The notes under the pieces are model-generated. The model was not told the DNA's origin and ran no database searches. It worked only from the letters and a program-made list of their open reading frames with translations. A stretch of DNA of 64,000 nt, from NCBI GenBank assembly GCA_019638455.1, contig JAHBTU010000005.1, positions 1 through 64,000 on the forward strand, read 5' to 3'. Source of the DNA: Saprospiraceae bacterium. GTDB lineage: Bacteria > Bacteroidota > Bacteroidia > Chitinophagales > Saprospiraceae. Both the position numbers and the translations under genes were made by a program. Positions 18,776 to 25,926 of the stretch are shown here, in pieces. Positions within the stretch are counted from its first letter, which is position 1, and every line of letters starts with the position of its first letter.

Positions 18776-19171
18776 ATGAATTTCCCAGACAAATTCAGAT
18801 ACACCGAAGACCACGAATGGGTTCACCTTGAAGGAGGCAACGTCGCATTGGTAGGCATCACTGACTATGCTCAAAGTGAGTTGGGCGAATTGGTTTACAT
18901 CGAAGTGGAAACCGTCGGAGAAATCGTGGATGCCCACCAAGTATTTGGCACCGTGGAAGCCGTGAAAACCACCAGCGACCTGTTCATGCCAGTAAAAGGA
19001 AAGGTGGTAGAGTTCAATGAGCAGGTTGACGATGCTCGCGGCGGCAATCCTGCGCTCATCAACGAAGACCCTTACGGCAAGGGCTGGATTGTAAAAATAG
19101 AGGTGTCCAACCCCTCCGACCTTGACGCACTGATGACCGCCTCCGCCTACAAGGCGCACGTCGGTCAATAA
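18776..19171 (+). CDS. gcvH: Glycine cleavage system H protein
   Basis: A 131-residue lipoyl carrier of the glycine cleavage complex, shuttling the methylamine group from P to T protein. The lipoylated lysine is K64 in FGTVEAVKTTSD, and the start FRYTEDHEWVHLEG is the family opening. The C-terminal YGKGWIVKIEVSNPSDLDALM completes the fold. None of the other glycine cleavage genes is nearby. Its own promoter appears to lie on the far side of an IS4 insertion (see the promoter at 17465), so expression may now depend on read-through of the element. Confidence 0.96.
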   Translation: MNFPDKFRYTEDHEWVHLEGGNVALVGITDYAQSELGELVYIEVETVGEIVDAHQVFGTVEAVKTTSDLFMPVKGKVVEFNEQVDDARGGNPALINEDPYGKGWIVKIEVSNPSDLDALMTASAYKAHVGQ

Positions 19172-19302
19172 AGGAACTGTTGCGGCCATTTCCTTTCAAC
19201 GCTGGCTTTTGGTTACTTTTGTGACGAAGGCGAGCGTCTTGTTTGTCCCCTTGACGAAGGCCAGTTACAATAACTTAACCCTTCCCAAACCCGCCGTCTC
19301 GG

Positions 19303-19310
19303 TACTTTTG
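19303..19310 (+). promoter_or_regulatory. Promoter -7 box for the glycosyltransferase gene
   Basis: TACTTTTG, 22 bp upstream of the chosen start at 19332; a second copy of the box is at 19214-19221. The closer one supports the start at 19332 over the longer open frame. Confidence 0.45.
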
Positions 19311-19331
19311 CCGATTATTGTGAAAAATATC

Positions 19332-20078
19332 ATGTTGGAAAAAGTAAAACTGAGCATCGTCATTCCGACCAAAAACGAGGGCAAGTACATTGGCCAAACC
19401 ATTGGCCAGTTCGAGCCTTATCTCGAAAAGTACAACCTCGAAATCATCATTTCGGACGCAGACAGCCGCGACGACACGGCGGCGGAAGTGCAGCGTTGGC
19501 AAGTAAAATGCGGCGAGCGGGTGCGCCTCGTGACGGGGCCAGCCAAACAAAACATCGCCATCGGGCGCAATCTTGGCGCAGCGCAAGCCACAGGCGAACT
19601 GCTCTTCCACACGGATGCCGATGTGCGCATTCCCAACAAAGACAGGTTTTTTCAAACGGTTTTTGCAAGGTTCGACCAATCCGACATCGTCGCTGCCACC
19701 GTGCCGATATGGGTCTATCCAGAAGAATCGGGGCTGCCGGACAAATTGTACCACATCCTGATGAACTCGGTGATACGCCTGTCTTTCATGGTCGGGGTCT
19801 ATCTGGCCAAGGGAGAATGTCAGTTGGTGCGGCGCTCGGTGTTTGAAAAAATCAATGGCTACAACGAGACCATTGTGGCGGGGGAAGACTGCAATTTGTT
19901 TTACCGGTTGCACAAAGAAGGCCGCATCGGTTATTTTTACAGGCTGTCGGTGCATCATTCGCCGCGCCGTTTTCGGGAGTACGGCTACCTGCGCCTGAGT
20001 TTGATTTATCTTAGAGAAGGGCTTTCTTTGCTTTTTTTGAGAAAGTCGTACATGAAAGAGTGGACACCCGTGCGGTGA
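19332..20078 (+). CDS. Family 2 glycosyltransferase
   Basis: A 248-residue GT-A fold glycosyltransferase. The opening LSIVIPTKNEGKYIGQTI is the family 2 nucleotide-sugar binding start, IIISDADSRDDT is the strand after it, and HTDADVRI carries the D-x-D metal site. A later AGEDCNLFYRLHKEG carries the E-D base region. Sugar donor and acceptor cannot be told from sequence. The open frame extends 41 codons upstream through non-family sequence containing promoter boxes, so the internal ATG is preferred. Glycosyltransferases of this size often decorate lipids or cell-surface glycans. Confidence 0.88.
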   Translation: MLEKVKLSIVIPTKNEGKYIGQTIGQFEPYLEKYNLEIIISDADSRDDTAAEVQRWQVKCGERVRLVTGPAKQNIAIGRNLGAAQATGELLFHTDADVRIPNKDRFFQTVFARFDQSDIVAATVPIWVYPEESGLPDKLYHILMNSVIRLSFMVGVYLAKGECQLVRRSVFEKINGYNETIVAGEDCNLFYRLHKEGRIGYFYRLSVHHSPRRFREYGYLRLSLIYLREGLSLLFLRKSYMKEWTPVR

Positions 20079-20164
20079 TTTCCAGGGCTGATTCTGAATC
20101 GGCCTAATCCCGAAAAAATCCCCTCGTCCATTGCTGAAGTCCAACAATCTATTGACTACATCTT

Positions 20165-21733
20165 ATGACACCCAAGTTTGAAAATCTTACTTCTAACCTT
20201 CGTTACGACGCTCCGGCTGCACTCGTTGTTTTTTTGGTGGCCTTGCCGCTTTGCTTGGGCATAGCGTTGGCCTCTGGGGTGCCGCTTTTCGCAGGCATTC
20301 TTACGGGGGTGATAGGTGGGGTAGTGGTGGGGCTTATCAGCCGTTCGCCTTTGAGCGTGAGTGGCCCGGCGGCAGGCCTGACGGTCATCGTGCTGGGCGC
20401 GGTGGAGAAATTGCCCACGTTTGAAGCTTTTTTGTTGGCGGTGATGCTCGCGGGAGCCTTGCAAATCCTGTTGAGCGTGTTAAAAGCCGGTGTTATTGGA
20501 GATTTCATTCCGTCCGCCGTCATCAAAGGAATGCTCGCGGCCATCGGGTTGATTTTGATTTTGAAACAAATCCCGCACGCCTTGGGCTACGACCGCGACC
20601 CCGAAGGCGATTTGGCTTTTGTGCAAAGTGATGGTGGCAACACTTTTTCCACGTTGCTGAGGATGCTCGATAACATCTCTCCGGGAGCGGTCATCATTTC
20701 TTCCATCTCTCTGGCTTTTCTGTTTTGGTGGGAAGGAGCATCCCTGCGCAAAAGGGTTCAGTGGTTTCAGTACCTTCCGGGGCCTTTGCTTGTGGTCGCT
20801 TTCGGCATTTTGGCCAATATCTTCTTCAAGGCCAACTTCCCAGCGCTCGCCATTTCAGACAGTCATTTGGTCTCCATCCCCGTCGCTGAGTCGTTTGGCG
20901 AGTTTTTCAAACAGTTCCATTTCCCGGATTTCACCCAAATTGGGAACAGGGACGTTTGGACCTCGGCGGTGACCATTGGGTTGGTGGCGAGCATCGAGAC
21001 GTTGCTGTGCATAGAGGCTGTGGACAAACTCGACCCCCTCAAGCGCATCTCGCCAACCAACCGCGAGCTCTTTGCGCAAGGCATTGGCAACATGACGGCT
21101 GGCCTCATAGGCGGAATGCCCCTGACTTCCGTCATCGTGCGCAGCTCGGCCAACGTCAGTTCGGGCGGACGCACCCGAATGTCCACGATACTTCACGGAG
21201 TCTTGCTGGCGCTCTGCGTGATAGCCATTCCGGGTCTGCTCAATAAAATTCCATTGGCAGCTTTGGCTGCCGTGCTCATCTCGGTTGGCTACAAATTGAC
21301 CCAACCTCGTATTTTTGTTGAAAAGTACGAAAAAGGGTGGGCGCATCTCATACCCTTTGTGGTCACTATTGTCGCTATCTTGCTCACCGACCTCTTGATT
21401 GGCATTGGAGTAGGGCTGTTCGTGGCCGGAGCGTTCATCCTATACAATAACTTTCACTCGGCCATCATTCATATTAAAGAGGGCAACAAACACTTGATTC
21501 GGTTCAAAAAGGATTTGTCCTTTTTGCACCGGCACGAACTCAAAAGAGTGTTGAAAAGCCTCACGGAAGGCAGCGACGTGGTGATTGATGTCAGCCGGAC
21601 CAGTTTCATTGACCTCGACAATATCGAAATCATAAACGATTTTATCCAAACAGCGCATTTCAAAAATATCAACGTATCAGTACATCGCCTCAGCGGCCAA
21701 GCAACACAAATCATAAATACTTCTGAAACATGA
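20165..21733 (+). CDS. SulP-family anion transporter (likely bicarbonate)
   Basis: A 522-residue inner-membrane SulP protein. It has a 10-14 helix core starting DAPAALVVFLVALPLCLGIALASG, the family motif SVSGPAAGLT, and GLIGGMPLTSVIVRSSANVSSGGRTRMSTI split across helices near residues 317-345. The C-terminal region (after about 440) is a STAS-like domain: DVVIDVSRTSFID. The stop overlaps the next gene, a beta carbonic anhydrase, by 4 bp. That coupling argues for bicarbonate transport, since SulP and carbonic anhydrase pairs act in inorganic carbon use. Sulfate transport is the alternative. Confidence 0.9.
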   Translation: MTPKFENLTSNLRYDAPAALVVFLVALPLCLGIALASGVPLFAGILTGVIGGVVVGLISRSPLSVSGPAAGLTVIVLGAVEKLPTFEAFLLAVMLAGALQILLSVLKAGVIGDFIPSAVIKGMLAAIGLILILKQIPHALGYDRDPEGDLAFVQSDGGNTFSTLLRMLDNISPGAVIISSISLAFLFWWEGASLRKRVQWFQYLPGPLLVVAFGILANIFFKANFPALAISDSHLVSIPVAESFGEFFKQFHFPDFTQIGNRDVWTSAVTIGLVASIETLLCIEAVDKLDPLKRISPTNRELFAQGIGNMTAGLIGGMPLTSVIVRSSANVSSGGRTRMSTILHGVLLALCVIAIPGLLNKIPLAALAAVLISVGYKLTQPRIFVEKYEKGWAHLIPFVVTIVAILLTDLLIGIGVGLFVAGAFILYNNFHSAIIHIKEGNKHLIRFKKDLSFLHRHELKRVLKSLTEGSDVVIDVSRTSFIDLDNIEIINDFIQTAHFKNINVSVHRLSGQATQIINTSET

Positions 21734-22368
21734 ACACTTACGATCGCTTACTCCTCGAAAACAAAGCATGGGCAAAAGAAAAAGTAGTGGAAGACCCTCA
21801 GTTCTTCGAACGCTTGGTCAATGTGCAACGGCCTGAATTTCTGTGGATTGGTTGTTCGGACAGCCGAGTGCCACCCGACCAAATCACGCAAACCCAGCCA
21901 GGCGAGATTTTTATCCATCGCAACATCGCCAACTTGGTCGTGCATACCGACCTCAATATGCTTAGCGTGTTGCAGTATGCGGTGGAAGTGTTGGAAGTAA
22001 AACACATCATCGTGTGCGGACACTACGGTTGCGGCGGCGTGAAGGCGGCGTTGTCGCGCCACTCCTATGGCATCATCAACAAATGGCTGCGCAATATCAA
22101 AGACGTGTACCGTCTGAACTCCGCCGAAATTGATGCCCTCAGCACCGAAGATGAGCAGGTCAATCGCCTCATCGAGCTGAACATCCAGAGCCAAGTGCTC
22201 AACCTTGCCGAGACCTCCATCGTGCAGACCGCGTGGAAAAGGCACAACCGCCCTCATTTGCACGGCTGGGTCTATGACCTCCACGACGGCCTTATCAGGA
22301 CTTTGATGGACATGCCGGCCAATACGCCGCTGCCCTATCCAATCTACCAGTTCGACAACTTGGTGTAA
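21730..22368 (+). CDS. can: Beta carbonic anhydrase
   Basis: A 212-residue beta-class carbonic anhydrase interconverting carbon dioxide and bicarbonate. Zinc ligands and partners are in place: C42 with D44 and R46 in CSDSRVPPD, H98 and C101 in GHYGCGG. The start is translationally coupled to the SulP stop (ATGA overlap), so the two products are made together: bicarbonate enters or leaves through the transporter and is interconverted here. The element behind it is an IS5 copy inserted 15 bp past its stop. Confidence 0.95.
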   Translation: MNTYDRLLLENKAWAKEKVVEDPQFFERLVNVQRPEFLWIGCSDSRVPPDQITQTQPGEIFIHRNIANLVVHTDLNMLSVLQYAVEVLEVKHIIVCGHYGCGGVKAALSRHSYGIINKWLRNIKDVYRLNSAEIDALSTEDEQVNRLIELNIQSQVLNLAETSIVQTAWKRHNRPHLHGWVYDLHDGLIRTLMDMPANTPLPYPIYQFDNLV

Positions 22369-22382
22369 AACCTTCTCCATTA

Positions 22383-23285
22383 GACCATGTTCAAAAATTA
22401 TTTGTTTTAAAAAACATGGGAATCGGTGCGTAATTTTGAGTTGACCAAAACTTAAAAATTATGCAAACGCAGTTTACTGAGTTGACCGATTCCCAATGGG
22501 AAGTTCTGAAAGAAGTTTTGCCCTACCAAAGGAAACGCAAACATAATTTGCGAGCCGTCGTGAACGGCATTTTGTACTTGCACCGGACAGGCGGCCAGTG
22601 GCGCAACCTGCCCGCTGTTTTTCCGCCTTGGAAGAGCGTGTACTATTATTTTCATCGGTGGTCGCGCCAGGGTGTTTGGCAAACGGTGAACGACTGGGTG
22701 GCCGAACTGGAGCGGCTTTTTTGGGGCAAGGAGGTCAGCGCAAGCCTTGTCTGCATTGACAGCCAATCTGTTAAGGCAGCGCCTTTTGTCCACGAAGAAA
22801 GGGGCGTTGACGGCAACAAGAAAGTGAACGGACGCAAGCGGCACATCCTGGTGGACACTTTGGGTCTCGTCATTGGTGTGGTGGTCAGTGCCGCCAACAA
22901 GCCCGACGGTCAAATGGGCATTCAATTGTTGAAACAATGCTCGGCCCACTTTGGCCGGTTGAAAAAGATTCTGGTGGACGGGGTTTACGCCGGCGCTTTC
23001 AGCGAGTTTGCCGCCTCCGAACTCGGCGTGGAGGTGGAGATATCTTCACGTCCGCCAACCTCCAAGGGCTTTGTGCCCATCAAAAAACGCTGGGTCAACG
23101 AACGGACTTTCGGCTGGTTCAATTTCTTCCGACGATTGGATAAAGACCATGAAAAAACAACAAAAAGTTCGGAATCCATGATATTGCTGGCGAACATTCA
23201 AGTGATTTTAGGGCGAATGGCCGCTTGACAAAAAGTTGTTCTGCACTAACCCCACCTCACTAACCAAAAATTTTTGAACATGCTC
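22383..23285 (+). mobile_element. IS5-family insertion sequence (IS427/IS1031-like), complete
   Basis: A 903-bp element. Terminal inverted repeats GASCATGTTCAAAAATTW (S and W mark the mismatches) at both ends, flanked by the 3-bp target duplication TTA at 22380-22382 and 23286-23288; a TNA target is typical of the IS427/IS1031 groups. One intact transposase gene inside. It sits just after the carbonic anhydrase gene and does not break a coding frame. Confidence 0.88.
22461..23228 (+). CDS. IS5-family transposase
   Basis: A 255-residue single-frame transposase of the IS5/IS1031 type. N-terminal DUF4096-like part (LTDSQWEVLKEVLP, with LYLHRTGGQWRNLP), then DDE residues in CIDSQSVKAAP (Asp), ILVDGVYAGAF (Asp) and ERTFGWFNFFRRLDKDHE (Glu). 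KKVNGRKRHILVDTLG is the classic IS5 motif. Some relatives need a frameshift to be expressed; here the gene is a single uninterrupted frame. Confidence 0.94.
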   Translation: MQTQFTELTDSQWEVLKEVLPYQRKRKHNLRAVVNGILYLHRTGGQWRNLPAVFPPWKSVYYYFHRWSRQGVWQTVNDWVAELERLFWGKEVSASLVCIDSQSVKAAPFVHEERGVDGNKKVNGRKRHILVDTLGLVIGVVVSAANKPDGQMGIQLLKQCSAHFGRLKKILVDGVYAGAFSEFAASELGVEVEISSRPPTSKGFVPIKKRWVNERTFGWFNFFRRLDKDHEKTTKSSESMILLANIQVILGRMAA

Positions 23286-23362
23286 TTACAGCTCGTGGCA
23301 GTGTTTTTTCAAAAAAACGACACAGCAGACCATACCCCGCCCCGTACAAGGGCAAAAAAAAG

Positions 23363-23393
23363 AAGCCCGTGGCGCGTTTGCCACGGGCTTTTT
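23363..23393 (+). terminator. Intrinsic terminator past the IS5 element
   Basis: Perfect 9-bp GC-rich stem (23365-23373 with 23380-23388), 6-nt loop, then T5. It lies 78 bp beyond the IS5 right end and about 100 bp in spliced terms from the carbonic anhydrase stop, so it probably was the original SulP-carbonic anhydrase terminator. Confidence 0.75.
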
Positions 23394-23526
23394 CACTAAA
23401 CCGTTTCTATTGTATGAAGCTACAATTTGAACTCCCAAACGTGTGCCAAAAAGAAAAAATTTCCCAAACAAGCAAAAAAAATATCGCCTGACCAATGATT
23501 CTTTGCCTCAAATGCCAAAAACGCAC

Positions 23527-23684
23527 AAAAAACCCTGTTAAATATTGCTACTTAACAGGGACAAAACAAAAAACAAACACTATGAACAAATGGTGATGAA
23601 GTGTCGAAAAAAGATTTGGCGAAACACTCTTGGTCGGCTGGCGAGCAAAATGAAGTTTTGCCCGAAAAAGTTTTGGCCAAATAC
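23527..23684 (-). ncRNA. Candidate small RNA (minus strand)
   Basis: On the minus strand TATATTTG (23691-23698) matches the -7 box, and about 150 nt further a perfect 9-bp stem (23552-23560 with 23533-23541 in plus coordinates, 10-nt loop) is followed by six T. No ATG occurs on that strand between them and no neighbouring minus-strand gene needs either signal. No -33 box was found. The ends are estimates. Confidence 0.35.
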
Positions 23685-23871
23685 TAAGGGCAAATATACG
23701 ATGGTTTTAGGGTTCTAAGTGTTTCGACATTTTTGATTTTTTTTTGCTCGATGGCCACCCTTCTCTTATCCTGCTGAACCTACCCCTTGACCCATTTTTT
23801 ACCAAAAATCAAAAACCGATGCGCACCTTTGCGAGTTTCTTGTGCCTAACTTTTTTCCAGCAACAAAGAAC

Positions 23872-24234
23872 ATGCATACGCGCAACCCATACGTCCTGCT
23901 CCTGAGCATCGCTGCCCTATTCGTTGCCTGTGGCTCTGCCGAAGAACAAATCAACCGCCGCGCCAGCGCCGCTCAGGCAGCCAACAACGCCCCTGCCCTC
24001 ACGCCCGACGGCATGGCCATCTTTCGCCAATACTGCGTCCTTTGTCACGGCGCCGATGGCAAACTCGGCCTCAACGGTGCCAAAGACCTCACTGCCACCA
24101 CCCTGACGCTCGAAGAACGCATCAACATCATCGCTTACGGCAAAAAATTGATGACACCTTTCAATGAAATACTCACACCGGAGGAAATAAAAGCAGTGGC
24201 CGAATACACGCAAACATTGGTCAGCAAACAATGA
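23872..24234 (+). CDS. Cytochrome c lipoprotein
   Basis: A 120-residue periplasmic c-type cytochrome. The N-terminus is a lipoprotein signal (SIAALFVAC), so it should be lipid-anchored through that cysteine. The haem site is C-V-L-C-H in QYCVLCHGADG and the distal methionine ligand is in KLMTPF. It is a single class I domain (cytochrome_CBB3 type). The open frame starts 10 codons earlier, but the ATG here begins the signal peptide. The stop overlaps the epimerase start by 4 bp, so the genes are co-translated. A -7-like box CACCTTTG is at 23824-23831. Confidence 0.9.
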   Translation: MHTRNPYVLLLSIAALFVACGSAEEQINRRASAAQAANNAPALTPDGMAIFRQYCVLCHGADGKLGLNGAKDLTATTLTLEERINIIAYGKKLMTPFNEILTPEEIKAVAEYTQTLVSKQ

Positions 24235-25256
24235 CAACAAAAAACTCCCTCATTCTGGTCACTGGCGGCACAGGATTCCTTGGCTCTTATCTCGTGCGGC
24301 TATTGGTGAAAAAGGGCTATCGCGTTCGCGCCCTGCGCCGGGCCTCCAGCCCGATGGACTTGGTACAAGAATCTGCTTCCGAGGTGGAATGGCTCGAGGC
24401 CGATGTCACCGACATCGTGGCATTGGAAGACGCCTATCAGGGTGTCACCCACATCATGCACTGCGCGGCCATCAGCTCCTTCCACCCCCGCGACGCGGAG
24501 CGCCTCCAAAAGACCAATGTGGACGGCACGACGAACATCGTCAACCTCGCCTTGGACTTTGGCATCCAAAAATTGATTCACGTCAGCAGCATCGCGGCAT
24601 TTGGCCGCTCCAAGACCCGCCCACGATTGGACGAAACCTCCAAATGGGTGCAAAGCAGAGGCAACAGCCGCTACGCCATCAGCAAATACCTAAGCGAGCA
24701 AGAGGTGTGGCGTGCCCATGCCGAAGGGTTGCCGGTAGCCATTGTGAACCCCGCCGTCATACTCGGAAGCGGCTTTTGGGAGGCGGGGTCGCCGCGATTT
24801 TTCAGCCAAATAGACAAAGGGTTGAAATTCTGGCCAGTAGGCAGGGGCGGCTTCGTGGATGTGCGTGATGTGGCTCAATTCATGCTCCACCTGCTCGAAA
24901 GCGATATTTCGGGCGAGCGCTACATCCTCAATGCCCACAACGCTTCCTTCCGCGAGCTCTTTGAGCTGATTGCCAATGCCTTGGGCACCAAGCCTCCCCC
25001 TATCAAAGTGACACCCCTTCTCGCAGAAGTGGCTTGGCGGGTGGAATGGCTGAAAGAGAAATTGCTGGGCGCGGAGCCTGTCGTCACCAAAGAAAGTGCG
25101 CGTAGCAGCGTATCGAGCTTTTACTACGACAATGCCAAATCGCGCTCCGTTTTTGGCTTCCAATATCGCCCCTTGGAGCAGACGGTGCAGGAAGTGGCGG
25201 CACAATTTCTGGAAGCAAAGAAAGAGGGCATGAAGGCAAAAGTGCTGGCGTTTTGA
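24231..25256 (+). CDS. NAD-dependent epimerase/dehydratase
   Basis: A 341-residue extended SDR. The nucleotide-binding site is VTGGTGFLGSYL at residues 9-20, the catalytic serine is in VSSIAAFG and the Y-x3-K pair in RYAISKYLSE. These place it with dihydroflavonol-4-reductase-like and nucleoside-diphosphate-sugar epimerases (substrate not determinable). It is translationally coupled to the cytochrome c gene. A dispersed repeat begins 15 bp past its stop. Confidence 0.88.
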   Translation: MTTKNSLILVTGGTGFLGSYLVRLLVKKGYRVRALRRASSPMDLVQESASEVEWLEADVTDIVALEDAYQGVTHIMHCAAISSFHPRDAERLQKTNVDGTTNIVNLALDFGIQKLIHVSSIAAFGRSKTRPRLDETSKWVQSRGNSRYAISKYLSEQEVWRAHAEGLPVAIVNPAVILGSGFWEAGSPRFFSQIDKGLKFWPVGRGGFVDVRDVAQFMLHLLESDISGERYILNAHNASFRELFELIANALGTKPPPIKVTPLLAEVAWRVEWLKEKLLGAEPVVTKESARSSVSSFYYDNAKSRSVFGFQYRPLEQTVQEVAAQFLEAKKEGMKAKVLAF

Positions 25257-25271
25257 TGCCCAATGGAGGAG

Positions 25272-25422
25272 ATTTATACTCAGATTAAAGAGGATTCGAA
25301 CCTGCCGGTTGGCAAGGCAGGGATTTCCTTGGTTGATTTGTATGATTTTCAAAGGATCGCGAGCGGCGTTCGTTCAAAACCACTTTATACCTTGACTCAC
25401 TAGGATTTGTCAGCTCACCATG
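25272..25422 (-). repeat. Dispersed repeat, copy A (reverse orientation)
   Basis: Bases 25272-25387 match, in reverse complement and with about 10% mismatch, bases 33808-33921 (copy B). Bases 25386-25422 (TATACCTTGA through TCACCATG) match 51955-51991 (copy D) with about 4 mismatches. So this copy joins two modules seen separately elsewhere. Confidence 0.75.
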
Positions 25423-25520
25423 CTCGCTCTCCCTGTTTTTTAGCAGATTGCACTTTTAGCAATGCCCAAAATCTGGCGGCGCGAAGTATAAAATGAACAG
25501 CCTGAAAAATTTTGCATGGG
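25423..25520. other. Intergenic stretch, nothing recognised
   Basis: The 98 bp between repeat copy A and the small remnant gene hold no gene or repeat that I recognise. Confidence 0.4.
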
Positions 25521-25742
25521 TCATGGCTTTTTGCCATAGCGACGCTCCATCACTTCATTGACGACATCTGCTTCGGTGAGCGGCACGTTTTGGGGCGCAT
25601 TCTGGATGAAGCGGCCCAGCAATTCCTCCTTCGACTCGACTTTCACGAAGTCGAAAAGATTGAGCATTTCCAAAAACGCCTTTTCCTCCTATTTGTCAAA
25701 GGACAGGACGATTCGTGCAGTGGCGGCTGGCGTGGCGATGGG
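25521..25742 (-). pseudogene. Small antitoxin-like gene remnant with an in-frame stop
   Basis: The minus strand reads a continuous small-protein pattern: ARIVLSFDK, a TAG stop (25689-25691), then EEKAFLEMLNLFDFVKVES, GRFIQNAPQNVPLTEADVV and NEVMERRYGKK. The ending, VPLTEADVVNEV-ERRYGKK, resembles small Bacteroidota and cyanobacterial antitoxin-like proteins that I recall, usually followed by a toxin gene; none is here. With the TAG as is, the longest protein from ATG (25667) is 48 residues. It may be a broken antitoxin of about 70 residues or, less likely, a real 48-residue gene with an AGGAGG upstream. Confidence 0.5.
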
Positions 25743-25860
25743 TTATTTTTGGAAAAACGAAACAGTTTGAGCAAGGTAGGTTAGTGGCCATTTTCAGGAC
25801 ATTGTTAAAAACTTCCCTCCCTCCATTTCATCCCACCTCGCTATTTTCGCCCACTTTTTG
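25743..25860. other. Intergenic stretch before the smc inverted repeat
   Basis: Short T- and C-rich stretch; no gene or repeat recognised. Confidence 0.4.
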
Positions 25861-25921
25861 TACGCCGGAACGCTGTTCCGGCATTAACCCTATTCCACTA
25901 CCGGAACAGCGTTCCGGCGTA
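25861..25921. repeat. 21-bp inverted repeat directly upstream of smc
   Basis: Perfect 21-bp arms (25861-25881 and 25901-25921), each of which also contains its own internal CCGGAAC...GTTCCGG dyad, separated by 19 bp. It ends 5 bp before the smc start codon, occupying the space where a ribosome-binding site would be. Confidence 0.8.
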
Positions 25922-25926
25922 CAGCT

